From positions 159,150,875 through 159,214,874 of the forward strand of contig CP136062.1 of assembly GCA_032622095.1 (NCBI GenBank): DNA of 64,000 bases, in the 5' to 3' direction. Shown in pieces: positions 33,470 to 45,227 of this stretch. The stretch is from Siphonodentalium dalli. Taxonomy: Eukaryota; Mollusca; Scaphopoda; Gadilida; Siphonodentaliidae. How positions within the stretch are numbered: the first letter of the stretch is position 1; every line of letters begins with the position of its first letter. The notes below the pieces were generated by a model. The model was given only the letters and a program-made list of their open reading frames with translations. It ran no database searches and had not been told where the DNA came from. The translations under genes were made by a program, and so were the position numbers.

Positions 33470-33985
33470 ATACGAACGTATTATGTCCATCCATTTGTTT
33501 GTTTATTCCAGATGATAACTTTAGTATGTCTGAACTGAATGGATGAAATTTTGTATGTAGGATTACATGCCCAAAATAAAGGTCAAGTTCAAATTTGGGG
33601 TTCTACCGCCAATTTTCACCAGAATTATGGCCCTTTATGTTGGAATTTCCACTCAATTTTCATTTGCCATTGATAACTTTAGTAAGTCTGAACTGAATGG
33701 ATGAAATTTGCTATGTGAGTTTACTGGTCCAAAATAAAGGTCAAGTTTGAATTTGGGGTTCTCCCGCCAATTTTCACCGGAATTATGGCCCTTTCTGTTG
33801 GAATTTCCACTCATTTTTCATTTGCCATTGATAACTTTAGTAAGTCTGAAGACTCTGAACTGAATGGAATTAAATTTGGTATGTGAGTTTACTGGTCCAA
33901 AATACAGGCCAAGTTCGAATTTGGGTTCCACCTGCCAATTTTCACCAGAGTTATAGCCCTTTGTTAGAATTACTACAGGTGTATT
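33470..33985 (+). mobile_element. P5 tandem-unit array
   Basis: Three units of about 165 bp: gataactttagtaagtctga, ctgaatggatgaaatttg, gtccaaaataaaggtcaagt, gccaattttcaccagaatta + tggccctt. Organised like P1-P4 units but different in sequence. Preceded by a short gtccatccatttgtttgttt tract instead of (GTCC)n. Confidence 0.6.
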
Positions 33986-34690
33986 TGGCCACGCTCGCCC
34001 AAGTATAGTGATGCTTTTGTTGATAAATGGGTCTGAAGTTCCATTTCAATGACCTGAACCCCAATTTTACTCGAAGATGTATTCTGTAAACATTCAGGTT
34101 AATAGGTTATCTTAAAATCAAAGTTAATAATTTGATATAAATTTAATTTATGGCTGGATTCATAAATTAAATTACAAATTTCCATGTACAAGACGTAATC
34201 AAAATAATTCATGGATAGAGGATTGGGCAAAACATGGCACACATGATCGTGTACAAAATTATGTTGACAAGGGGCGTAAACTCAAGCCACTCACTGACTA
34301 TTGACTATACAATGACTTAATGAGTATATGGGACAAGTATGCATATAATATAACATAAGGTACATTTGCTTGAAAATTGTCCAAAATTTACTGGACAATG
34401 ACAATTGGTATTTTTGCATTCCGGCTAATCTGCCACCCGTAACATTACTTCGTACTCAACAGACTTTCAAATAATGGAAATCTGGTTACCTTATTCTGCA
34501 ACTCAGAGACTAAAGAAACCAACAACAACATTTGGGTACAGTATCCCTTTAAGGATCATCAGACAGATTTATTTGTTATTTTGTCCATGCAAATTAATTT
34601 CATTAAATAAAATATACATCATGATTCATATAAAACACGACATTTGACCAGTACCATGAATTCAAACTGAGATTTTAATGAGGGGGTCCT
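33986..34690. other. Unassigned
   Basis: AT-rich; no gene or repeat family identified. Confidence 0.35.
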
Positions 34691-35110
34691 CGAAGGTAAG
34701 CCCAGTACCAAGTATCCAATGGGGGGCGCACCCGGCGTGCGCGCCCCTATTTTCGCCAGAGAAAGGACTTTTTGGGAGGTGTATGTCCTTGAGCCATTGG
34801 CTCGGGGCGCACAAAGATTCTGCACTGAATACTGCTATAACATGCATGTAAATGCAGCAGTTTACATGTTTTACATTACTCAAACGTATACAGTTATTTT
34901 AACTGTGGGTTGAAATTACTTAAATTTGGTAATATGTATAGCCATGCAAGGGGCGAATCCAGTATACCAAGACGTGGGCACCTCCTAGCAGGCCTATTTT
35001 TCGCCATGCAGAGCAAACAATTTCTGCGACATTTTGTATCGGGAGTGCTGGAAAATATCTCGCCCGGCGCCAAGTTTTGGGCACCCAAAGTTTCAACACT
35101 GAATATTTCT
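34691..35110. repeat. Two diverged copies of a GC-rich segment
   Basis: 34691-34840 and 34945-35105 share an order of phrases: ccagtacca/ccagtatacca, gggggcgcac/gtgggcacctcc, cctattttcgcca/cctatttttcgcca, gcgcacaaag/gggcacccaaag, cactgaatact/cactgaatatt. Both are richer in GC than their surroundings. Their nature is unknown. Confidence 0.55.
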
Positions 35111-35663
35111 AACAAAAATAAATATAGCAATTCTGACAGTGGAGTCAAAATTTAGACAATTCCATCTACATGTAAAGAGCAACTGAATGATAAACATGAG
35201 TCGAATACATGTGCACTCTAGGTTGTACAATATAGTCCGATCATTTGATAGTACGCAGGTTTGCCTCAGACGATATATCGAACCATCAGACCATTGAACG
35301 CTCGGACTATAATGCACTGTCGGCAGTATCATTGTAAAGAGATTATATAAAGGCACATTTATTTTCAAATTAGTATGGAAATAACAATGCTGGTTCGATT
35401 CCAATGCTATATATGCATGGCATTTAAAATTGGTTATATCTTTCATCACATGTTGTGTCACCCTAATTGGAACAAATGTGTGATAATAAGACATCTTCAG
35501 GTCACTACAAATACGCATCTGCCATTGCTTATAAAACAGTCACGAGCCCTTCAAAACATCGGATTACATGTGTCGTTATCGTTTGTCAGTTGATTGACTG
35601 AACATATTTAATCATAACATAACATTTACAAAACAGATATTATTCTGCATGCAATATTTTTAA
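35111..35663. other. Unassigned
   Basis: A 141-codon minus-strand frame (35093-35518) shows no recognisable domain. There is also a partial inverted relation (ggttgtacaatatagtccga at 35221 and attgaacgctcggactataa at 35294). Confidence 0.35.
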
Positions 35664-36071
35664 TTAGAGCACAATCCCATTGTTGCAATCGTTCCCTGAT
35701 TTTTGGTAAAGCTCACCAATTCCCAAGGCTGCAAGCGAAGGAATAGTTCAGTGATTATCCCATTGTTAGGCACACGTAACTCATAACAGACAAATCGCAT
35801 GGGTGCTTCAAAGTGGGACCAGTCCGCATTGTTTTGGACATATATGTATTCACATTCAACGGCAATCAGTTCATGTTAATCACGTTGGGCGTGGCTAACC
35901 GGCTATTAATGCGTCCAATCGCGGCCAGCACGCGGCACATTTCCAGTTTATTGCATTATGTGGGATCAATTGTGCTCTTAAGTCGGTCAGAGCACGCGAA
36001 TTGTTCTTTACCAGAATAAATCTCGTCTTCGACTCGATTGATTCTGGTAAAGAACAATTCTTGTGCTCTAA
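35664..36071. mobile_element. TIR element, about 408 bp
   Basis: Ends TTAGAGCACAA and TTGTGCTCTAA. The right part is a strong hairpin: agagcacgcgaattgttctt and mirror aagaacaattcttgtgctct around a tcgtcttcgactcga apex. No target duplication is obvious. Confidence 0.6.
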
Positions 36072-36293
36072 CCATTACTTAACATTATGGATGTAACCAG
36101 AATGTAGATGAACATGTGATTGGAATACTAGTTGATCAGTACGGTGTCATATATTTTTTGGTGAAAAACTGTTTATTCTAATAAAACAAGTTCATGATCA
36201 GAGTATGATCGGACCACCCATTTGACTTGTATTGATGACTTATTTTGCTGGTGCAGCATGAAGCTGATACCTATTAGGAGTAAAACTGAAAAA

Positions 36294-37482
36294 TTCAGCA
36301 TGGGCAATGGAGGAATTCAGCATGGGCAATGGAGGAATTCAGCATGGGCAATGGAGGAATTCAGCATGGGCAATGGAGGAATTCAGCATGGGCAATGGAG
36401 GAATTCAGCAAGGGCAATGGAGGAATTCAGCAAGGGCAATGGAGGAATTCAGCAAGGGCAATGGAGGAATTCAGCATGGGCAATGGAGGAATTCAGCAAG
36501 GGCAATGGAGGAATTCAGCAAGGGCAATGGAGGAATTCAGCAAGGGCAATGGAGGAATTCAGCATGGGCAATGGAGGAATTCAGCAAGGGCAATGGAGGA
36601 ATTCAGCAAGGGCAATGGAGGAATTCAGCAAGGGCAATGGAGGAATTCAGCATGGGCAATGGAGGAATTCAGCATGGGCAATGGAGGAATTCAGCATGGG
36701 CAATGGAGGAATTCAGCAAGGGCAATGGAGGAATTCAGCAAGGGCAATGGAGGAATTCAGCAAGGGCAATGGAGGAATTCAGCATGGGCAATGGAGGAAT
36801 TCAGCAAGGGCAATGGAGGAATTCAGCAAGGGCAATGGAGGAATTCAGCAAGGGCAATGGAGGAATTCAGCATGGGCAATGGAGGAATTCAGCAAGGGCA
36901 ATGGAGGAATTCAGCAAGGGCAATGGAGGAATTCAGCAAGGGCAATGGAGGAATTCAGCATGGGCAATGGAGGAATTCAGCATGGGCAATGGAGGAATTC
37001 AGCATGGGCAATGGAGGAATTCAGCATGGGCAATGGAGGAATTCAGCATGGGCAATGGAGGAATTCAGCATGGGCAATGGAGGAATTCAGCATGGGCAAT
37101 GGAGGAATTCAGCATGGGCAATGGAGGAATTCAGCATGGGCAATGGAGGAATTCAGCAAGGGCAATGGAGGAATTCAGCATGGGCAATGGAGGAATTCAG
37201 CAAGGGCAATGGAGGAATTCAGCAAGGGCAATGGAGGAATTCAGCATGGGCAATGGAGGAATTCAGCATGGGCAATGGAGGAATTCAGCATGGGCAATGG
37301 AGGAATTCAGCATGGGCAATGGAGGAATTCAGCATGGGCAATGGAGGAATTCAGCATGGGCAATGGAGGAATTCAGCATGGGCAATGGAGGAATTCAGCA
37401 TGGGCAATGGAGGAATTCAGCATGGGCAATGGAGGAATTCAGCATGGGCAATGGAGGAATTCAGCATGGGCATTGGAGGAAA
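36294..37482. repeat. 22-bp array, 54 units with higher-order structure
   Basis: 54 consecutive units of gaattcagca[t/a]gggcaatgga+g with no insertions or deletions; the variable base is at 36301 and every 22 bases to 37467. The last unit has cattgg. In unit order: 1-5 T, 6-8 A, 9 T, 10-12 A, 13 T, 14-16 A, 17-19 T, 20-22 A, 23 T, 24-26 A, 27 T, 28-30 A, 31-39 T, 40 A, 41 T, 42-43 A, 44-54 T. Units 6-19 equal 20-33 exactly. Because 22 is not a multiple of 3 and no stop occurs, all three forward frames stay open for more than 1.1 kb and give the same repeating peptide. Confidence 0.97.
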
Positions 37483-37485
37483 TTA

Positions 37486-38329
37486 AGTGGTTGGATAGAT
37501 GCATTGTATTGCCAGCCGAAATACCTCTATACTAGTACTATATAGAATCCAGGATTTTGCGACTGTTCACTCTGAATTAAAAGATATTCTCCCATGCACC
37601 GACCCAAACCATAGGCGACCCAGTGATTCCATAGACATGCATGTCCGGAGCGCCAAAATCACAATGTTGCCCAGATAATTCACTATCATTTGCACAGAAT
37701 TTCAGAAAATAAGTTCATTGGTCAAAGTAGCTTTGATCTTCCATGACTAACCCTCCATAGTATACCGTAATTATACTGAATGTAAATTGTCACTCTCTCC
37801 ATATAGGCCGCATATTAAGCTACATAAACTTGGCCCAGAACACAGGAAAATGCATTGTTTTCAATGTAGTATACACAAAATTTTCCTGGGGGAGGTGCGG
37901 ACCCCCACCTATGAGAGGGGGTTAACTCCCCTCATGTGCTCTCCCCCATTCGCGGCTTTGCGGCTCGATGATGCTACGCATCATATATACAGCAATACAT
38001 AGCGCCCCTCCTTTTCAAATTTCTGAATCCTTTACTGTCAGGTGTATACAGTTCTATACTGATACTATACTAATAAAAAGCATTTTAATATTTTGTTTTG
38101 GGGCCATTAAAGAGATGTAATCTCAGCTTTGGTGACACAACATGACGACATGTATGTAATACTGACACTAATCAGGTGTTAATATGTCAGGCCATACAAA
38201 TTAATTCACCATTGAGAGTCTCTACATTTAATTAATATATAAGAATGATGGTGTGTCATGTCAAGTTGGATATAATATTGGTATAAAATAACTACTTTTA
38301 GCAAGATTATTCTTCATTTCTATTTGATC
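37486..38329. other. Unassigned
   Basis: A block at 37890-37985 has inverted short pairs (gagggggttaactcccctc; atgatgctacgcatcat). No gene. Confidence 0.4.
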
Positions 38330-38746
38330 ACCCGCCATATCAAATCCAGTCGTAAGTCGGGATTTTTTTACCCTGTGCCAATGCATTCTCTTATATATGC
38401 GAGTCGACCATAGGTCGCCTCGCATATATAAGAGAATGCATTGGCCTAACAATTTTTTACAATTTTAATAATTTTTTCTTGTATTTAACAATTTTATAAT
38501 TTCACCCATACAGAGCCCCAGACAAACATGAGCAGACGACACTCTTCTATATGCTTCTATATATGTGTGGGGCTCCCTGCAGGGTAATGGATGTTTTTTA
38601 TTTTATGTCCTAAAAATTGTAAGAAACATTTATTTAAAAAAAATGATATAAAAAATTGTTAGGCCAATGCATTCTCTTATATATGCGAGGCGACCTATGG
38701 TCAACTCGCATATATAAGAGAATGCATTGGCACAGGGTAAAAAAAA
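38330..38746. mobile_element. Family A-IV, right end truncated
   Basis: Starts ACCCGCCATATCAAATCCAG, then taccctgtgccaatgc and the first core palindrome (38377-38445). The middle has a gagccccag / tggggctcc inverted pair, and the second core palindrome (38663-38731) ends ggcacagggtaaaaaaa. The outer right arm seen at 62650-62666 is missing. Confidence 0.75.
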
Positions 38747-38914
38747 TTTAAAATGTACATTTACTTCCATGAAGTAGAAACTTTCGAATTTCACACATTA
38801 TAGACCGGTCCTTGCCCCAAACCAGCAGCAGCCCAATTTGTATTAACCTGACCCAAATTCAAACGACCTTTATTTTGGGCTAGTAAACTCATATACCAAA
38901 TTCCATTACCAATA

Positions 38915-39089
38915 CTGTAATGCCCTAAGTAATGGACTCCTTAACCACAGCAGAATTATGGGTAACTTTTCAGGATTTAGTCGGAAATATGGCTTGTTGC
39001 CATTCATCGGAAAGCTCTCGGGGAGAAAATCCTGAAAAGTTACCCATAATTCTGCTGTGGTTAAGGAGTCCATTACTTAGGGCATTACC
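38915..39089. mobile_element. Family B palindrome, shortened
   Basis: CTGTAATGCCCTAAGTAATG to AGGGCATTAC. Apex region deleted on the right. Both arms share an unusual TGGACTCC/GGAGTCCA variant. Confidence 0.8.
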
Positions 39090-39182
39090 AATATTTGCTG
39101 TCCCCTAATTCACAATTTACAGTTCTATCATTATGTTTCTGTCTAGAATTGTCAATATTCATTCTTTCAAATGTTTTGAATC

Positions 39183-41803
39183 AACCCTTTCATGGCAGGA
39201 GCTGCATTGTTGCAGCATTAAAGATCCTGTGACCATAGGGAGCCTCGCTTATTAGCTCAACTTTACTTTGTAAAGTTTGAGCTATTGCCATGGCTTTGTC
39301 GTCCGTCGTCTGTGTGTGCGTGTGTGTGTGTATGCGTGTGTGCGTGTGTACGGGCGGCGTCAACAATAGAGGCTACAGGACGTACCTTTGATCGGATCAT
39401 TATGAAATTTGTCATAGCTGTTGACATCAACATTTGTACCGGAATGATTCATTTTGGGGTCATACGGAAAAAAAAACATGGCCGCCAGTGGCCATCTTAG
39501 ATTTCAAAATTCAATCCATTAGCACGGGCTACAGGCCGTACTGTTCATCTGATCGTCATGAAATTTGTTATGGATGTTAATATTGACATGTAGATGGGAA
39601 CGAGTAATTTTGAGGTCATTCGGCCAAAAAACATGGCCGCCAGCAGCCATCTTCGATTTTACTCTTTGCATGACTAAATCCTTTAGCACGGGCTACAGGT
39701 CGTACCTTTAGTCAGATCGTCATAAAATTTGTCATGGATGTTAACAATGACATGTAGATGGGAACGAGTCATTTTTGGGTTATTCGGGCAAAAAACATGG
39801 CCGCCAGCAGCCATCTTGGATTTTACTCTTTGTATGACTAAATCCTTTAGCACGGGCTACAGGTCGTACCTTTAGTCTGATAATCATGAAATTTATCATG
39901 GCTGTTGAAATTGGAATGTAGATGGGAACGAGTCATTTTGGGGTCATTCGGACAAAAAATATGGCCGCCAGTGGCCATCTTTGTTTTCAAAATTCATTCC
40001 ATTAGCACGGGCCACAGGTCGCACTGTTCGTCTGATCATCATGAAATTTGTCATGGATGTTAATATTGACATGTAGATGGGAACGAGTAATTTTGGGGTC
40101 ATTCGGCCCAAAAACATGGCCGCCAGCAGCCATCTTGGATTTTACTCTTTGTATGACTAAATTCTTTAGCACGGGCTACAGGTCGCACTGTTCGTCTGAT
40201 CATCATGAAATTTGTCATGGATGTTAATATTGACATGTAGATTGGAACGAGTCATTTTGGGGTCAATCGGCCAAAAAACATGGCCGCCAGCAGCCGTCTT
40301 GGATTTTACTCTTTGCATGACTAAATCCTTTAGCACGGGCTACAGGTCCTACTTTTCGTCTGATCATCATAAAATTTGTCAAGAATGTTAATAATCACAT
40401 GTAGATGGGAACGAGTCATTTTGGGGTCATTCGGCCAAAAAACATGGCCGTCAGCAGCCATCTTGGATTTTACTCTTTGTATGACTAAATCCTTTAGCAC
40501 GGGCTACAGGTCGTACCTTTAGTCTGATCATTATAAAATTTGTCTTGGCTGTTGATATTGGAATGTAGATGGGAAGGAGTCATTTTGGGGTCATTCGGAC
40601 AAAAAACATGGCCGCCAGCGGCCATCTTGGATTTCAAAATTTAATCCATTAGCACGGGCCACAGGTCGTACTGATTGTCTGATCATCATGAAATTTGTCA
40701 TGGATGATAATATTTACATGTAGATGGGAACGAGTAATTTTGGGGTCATTCGGCCAAAAAACATGGCCACCAGCAGCCATCTTAGATTTTACTCTTTGTA
40801 TGACTAAATTCTTTATCACGGGCTGCAGGTCGTACCTTTAGTCTGATCATCATAAAATTTATCATGGATGTTAACAATGACATGTAGATGGGAACGAGTA
40901 ATTTTGGGGTCAATCGGCCAAAAACATGGTCGCCAGCAGCCATCTTGGATTTTACTCTTTGTATGACTAAATCCTTTAGCACGGGCTACAGGTTGTATCT
41001 TTAGTCTGATCATCATAAAAAATTTCATGAATGTTAATAATGACATTTAGATGGGAACGAGTCATTTTGGGGTCATTCGGCCAAAAAAGATGGCCGCCAG
41101 CAGCCATCTTGGATTTTACTCTTTGTATGACTAAATCCTTTAGCACGGGCTACAGGTCGTACCTTTAGTCTGATCATCATAAAATTTTTCATGGCTGTTG
41201 AAATTGGAATGTAAATGGGAACGAGTCATTTTGGGGTAATTCGGACAAAAAACATGGCCGCCAGCGGCCATCTTGGATTTCAAAATTTAATCCATTAGCA
41301 CGGGCCACAGGTCGTACTATTCGTCTGATCATCATGAAATTTGTCCTGGATGTTAATGTTGAAATGTAGATGGGAACGAGTAATTTTGGGGTCAATCGGC
41401 CAAAAAACATGGCCGCCAGCAGCCATCTTGGATTTTACTCTTTGTATGACTAAATTCTTTAGCATGGGCTACAGGTCGTACCTTTCGTCTGATCGTCATA
41501 AAATTTGTCATTGATGTTAACGATGACATGTAGATGGGAACGACTCATTTTGGGGTCATTCGGCCGAAAACATGGCCGCCAGCAGCCATCTTGGATTTTA
41601 CTTTTCTCTTCATGTCTATAAACTAGTATTAGACATTCAACTTTCCACATTCCTAATCGCTCCATTGACTGTAATATATTAAATTATTCCCTTTCCAAGT
41701 TGAGCTACAGTGTCATTGACACTTTCATATAAGAGAATGCACTGGCTTACAAGATCAGGGTTTTCGCAATATTTCAGGAAGCTCCAGTCATGAAAGGGCT
41801 AAC
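39183..41803. mobile_element. Family A-III split by a P3 element
   Basis: Left piece 39183-39248 (aaccctttcatggcaggagc, tgcagcattaaagatcctgt, ccatagggagcctcgc). Right piece 41731-41803 (tcatataagagaatgcactg, gcttacaagatcaggg, gctccagtcatgaaagggct). Together they rebuild one A-III copy, minus part of its second palindrome. Confidence 0.8.
39249..41730 (+). mobile_element. P3 element, Helentron/HINE-like, about 2.5 kb
   Basis: Left end TTAGCTCAACTTTACTTTGT + AAAGTTTGAGCTA (hairpin), then a GTCCGTCGTC and TG-rich tract (39300-39352). About fourteen tandem units of 155-165 bp follow (about 39365-41620), each with agcacgggctacaggtcgta, gatgggaacgagtcattttg and aacatggccgccagcagcca. The right end has CAAGTTGAGCTA, complementary to the left end, then the hairpin AGTGTC-ATT-GACACT just before the A-III sequence resumes. 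No coding sequence. The open frames are unit by-products. Confidence 0.75.
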
Positions 41804-41973
41804 CATTTCTATACTAAAATACGCAATGAGGAGCAGCTCCTTTAGGAAATGTTCAGATAATAATTCAAGTCTGTTTGTTATTATCTGAACATTTCCCACC
41901 AATTAATAGGAATCCTTCTGCACTTGTATCATTTTTGTATCTGCATCTTTATGCTGCAGAATCCAATTCTGAC

Positions 41974-42273
41974 CAAGCCTGCAAATAGTGTGTCTGTCAT
42001 TTGCAGAATGAGGTCCCCAGAGTGTGAATTTAGTGATGCTATCCCGCACAACTGGCTAGCATCACAAATTCACCCTCTGGGGACCTCATTCTGCTTAGGC
42101 CTCATCTTCTCGGAAGTATCTATAGTCTCAAATTAACTTTGTTTTTAGTTACTTTTTCCCTTCTGGAAAACTTCAACTGGGGAACTTCAAACTAATCCTA
42201 GGTCTCCCATAGCAGTTGAGGCCCAAAGCAGAATGAGGTCCCCAGAGGGTGAATTTGGTGATTCTAGCCCGCC
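41974..42273. mobile_element. Family C, left part
   Basis: CAAGCCTGCAAATAGTGTGT, left hairpin, shortened spacer, then the right arm up to GGTGATTCTAGCCCGCC, where it stops. Confidence 0.75.
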
Positions 42274-42873
42274 GTTAACATTTCGACGAATAAAGCTCCA
42301 TAAAGTGACGAAATGCTCGATGAAGTGTGAAAATAAGCTTCCAAGTTTAAATTTTGTGTGTTTTCAGCTCCAAGATGAGTGTGTGGTGATAAATTTGGAC
42401 AACGTTGTCAACGTTCCATTGATATAGATAATTTTGGAAACTAAATCTACATTCATTTCAACAATTGCTGCATTTAAGTAGGAAAATATTGACAATTGCA
42501 TGAGACACTCTAAGGTGTTGGAGTAAACCACATTGCGGGCATGATTTTTGCCCGCATTACGTTTTACTTTATTTTTGGAAAGATGTCTTTATTCGAGTCA
42601 CTGGATAGGGATTTGGAGTTTTTAGTATCAAAACACGTCAAGGATAGAGTATCCCATTATAGACTGCTCAAATTTTCAAAACAATTCTCGAGAAGCGTCT
42701 GCAGTGAAAGTTTTGTTGCATGAAACTTAAATTTACCGAGATATTCTGAATGCGCTCGACTATGATTGTGTTTTTCTCGAGAACTGATATAAGAATGTGC
42801 GGTTTACTGATGCACGCACTGGGGTTTACTTCCCGCAGCGGGGATTATAGGATGACCAGCGTGCTAAACTGCA
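42274..42873. other. Unrecognised 600-bp segment between two C parts
   Basis: Not similar to any other sequence in the window. It contains an inverted pair (ttgcgggcatg / gcccgcatta), a second cgcagcgggg block, and a short plus-strand frame (42541-42723, about 60 codons) with no recognised motif. It also contains a splice acceptor-like ttttcag near 42360. It may be a separate element or host sequence caught between two C copies. Confidence 0.35.
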
Positions 42874-43099
42874 GAAGATAAAATGCATAATCGGGGTGAC
42901 TATATAATGGCGGGAACGTCACCAAATTCAAATGGGGAACTTCAATCTGATTCTAGGTCTCCCATAGCAGTTAAGGCCTAAGCAGAATGAGGTTCCCAGA
43001 GGGTTAATTTTGTGATGCTAGCCCACCATGCGGGACAGCATCACTAAATTCAACCTCTGTGGACATCATTCTCCAAATGACAGACATCCTATTTGCTTG
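42874..43099. mobile_element. Family C, right part
   Basis: Spacer from TGCAGAAGATAAAATGCATA, right hairpin, and end CTATTTGCTTG. The spacer segment overlaps that of 41974-42273, so this is a second copy rather than the continuation. Confidence 0.7.
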
Positions 43100-43763
43100 G
43101 TCAGACTTTGTCAGGGGAAACAAAGCATAGTTCTATTATAGCTGCCTCTGACCTGGTAAACAGGTGATTTACATTTTATGGCCTTGTAATGGATTGACTG
43201 TATACACCACCTGCCCATAAATAAAGTACACCACTGCGCATAAATTGCTGTGAGCATATCACAATATACTAAAAATATGCTCTCCATGCCCCAAATGCAA
43301 CACGCACTGTCTGGTGACCTATATTTCTCCATTGAGTTGCTTAACCCACCAACCACAGGTATTGTGTGGTATAATAGGTTTAGAAAAGAACTGCAGAGAT
43401 CGGCTAATTGCTGTGGTTATGCTAATCTGTTATAATGGTAGTGTATAATTTTACCAGCATGCAGAATGGAATTTACACGCAGTGGTGGCTGAGTCCGTTT
43501 GGGGCACATTTGTGGTGGGGGATGTAGGGGAAGTCTGACGCTCCCGAAAAATACTTCAGCTTGTGCTTGCATCAGGCAGTTGTCATGCAATACATTGTAA
43601 CTTCCGTCATATGAAGATGTTAATTGTTGCAATTATTGAATAGGAATATTACCGACATACTGATAAATGTAAAATAGTCAACAAACAGGTGCCCAATAAA
43701 GATGTAAGTATTATACATAAAATCACAGCAGCCCATTGTAATGCAGTAAATTGGCTCTATCTA
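43100..43763. other. Unassigned
   Basis: No gene or repeat recognised. Confidence 0.35.
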
Positions 43764-43959
43764 CAGTAATCCCCTAAGTAATCGACCCCTTAAACACAGC
43801 AGAATTATGGGTAACTTTTCAGGATTTAGTCGGAAATATGGCTTGTTGCCATTCATCGGAAAGCTCTCCCCGAGCAACAAGCCATATTTCCGACTAAATC
43901 CTGAAAAGTTACCCATAATTCTTCTGTGTTTAAGGAGTCGATTACTTAGGGCATTACTG
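43764..43959. mobile_element. Family B palindrome, shortened
   Basis: CAGTAATCCCCTAAGTAATC to GGGCATTACTG, TA on both sides. The right arm lacks about 20 apex-proximal bases. Confidence 0.87.
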
Positions 43960-44098
43960 TATGTTGTCCAATTCTAAATTTGTTGCTGGTTTGTCAAATT
44001 GCTGAGTGAGATATTACTGCTTACTGCCATACAGCACTGTAAAATTTATTATCAGAGACTTTACATTCTGTGTAAATTCCAAGGATGCACATTATGAA

Positions 44099-44512
44099 CA
44101 AGCCTCAGTTTAGTGTGCCTGTCATTTGGAGCAGGCTAGCATCACTAAATTCACCCTCTGGGGACCTCATTCTGCTAGGTCTCATCTTCTCTGGAAAGTT
44201 TCTGTACCGGTATTATCAAATTTCTATAGAAACTTATTCACATAGATTCTATTTTTTTTTAGTTTATAGTTTCTCTATATACCCAAATTGGCAGACAACA
44301 CATTGCATTATCGAGGTTCCCAATGGGTGTACAATATTCACCATTTGGGAACTTCAATCTGAGTCTATGTCTCCCATAGCAGATGAGGCCATACATGAGG
44401 TCTCCGGAGGTTGAATTTGGTGATGCTACCCCACTATGCGGGATAGGGTCTCTAAAAATCACCCTCTGGGGACCTTCTTCTGCAAATGACTGGCACACTA
44501 AACTCAGACTTG
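44099..44512. mobile_element. Family C variant with 8-bp duplication
   Basis: CAAGCCTCAGTTTAGTGTGC to GCACACTAAACTCAGACTTG. Flanks ATTATGAA (44091-44098) and ATTGTGAA (44513-44520) match at 7 of 8. The first hairpin is reduced. The spacer is the uninterrupted counterpart of the E-split copy at 17646. Confidence 0.85.
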
Positions 44513-44759
44513 ATTGTGAATTTTTTCTATGGTGAGTACACTGGTTGTTCTGTTGGTAAGGAGGGGAGAGAACTCTCCCAGATTTGATATTTGTCTGCAG
44601 TATGTCCTGAATTTAATATATAATGTGTGGGCAATTTGGCAGAAACGTCAGGCAAGAGTACATTGCACCCCACCCTTATATTTTGGGGAAGTTATGTGCC
44701 TGGGGGAGGGGCACATTTGTCGTGGTTTGGGATTGGGGAAGATCATTTGTGATGATGGG

Positions 44760-44808
<49 letters not shown>

Positions 44809-45227
44809 CACCTGTCCCTCACAGTTTTATTGAATGATTATCTGTATCCTGTAGAGGCCTGATCTTTAATATGAAGAATATCAAATATACACATTGAGAC
44901 TTTTTATAACTTAACACTTTCTACTCTAAATGGATTCTCCGAGTCAGTTAAGAAATGTTCTTTGGAATGGTCTATTATTCATTTGGAGGAATGTTAAAGT
45001 AATAAAAGCAGACGACAGATAAATAAAAGTGCAGAAGGAGCCCTATTTATTGAGGGAAATGTTTATTGGATCATAGAATGGTGATGTTGTGGTGTATATT
45101 GAACTTGAGCTATTTTGACTTCTCCTTGATAAGAGTCCACTTCTCTTTCATATAAAATAGGGAGAAGTGACTTCTGCAAATTTGAAAGCTACATGAATAG
45201 ACTGGTTCCTGGACATGTGTAAAGCTA
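44513..45227. other. Unassigned; G-run and H fragment
   Basis: Contains the long G tract listed next and, at 45115-45215, a family H fragment in reverse orientation (gggagaagtgacttctgc, actggttcctgg). Two short frames around the G-run are artefacts of composition. Confidence 0.45.
44763..44807. repeat. Poly-G tract, 45 bases
   Basis: Uninterrupted G-run, the longest homopolymer in the window. The true length is uncertain because sequencing and assembly are poor in such runs. Confidence 0.9.

Noticed and set aside
36222-37545. Three long overlapping plus-strand frames (385-437 codons)
   Set aside because: They arise from a stop-free 22-bp repeat read in three frames. There are no codon-level constraints, only repeat-level identity, so they are not called as genes.
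41974-43099. One C element containing a 600-bp insertion
   Set aside because: The spacer segment is present on both sides, so these are two C copies, not one split copy.
44529-44862. Glycine-rich small proteins
   Set aside because: Products of reading the poly-G tract.
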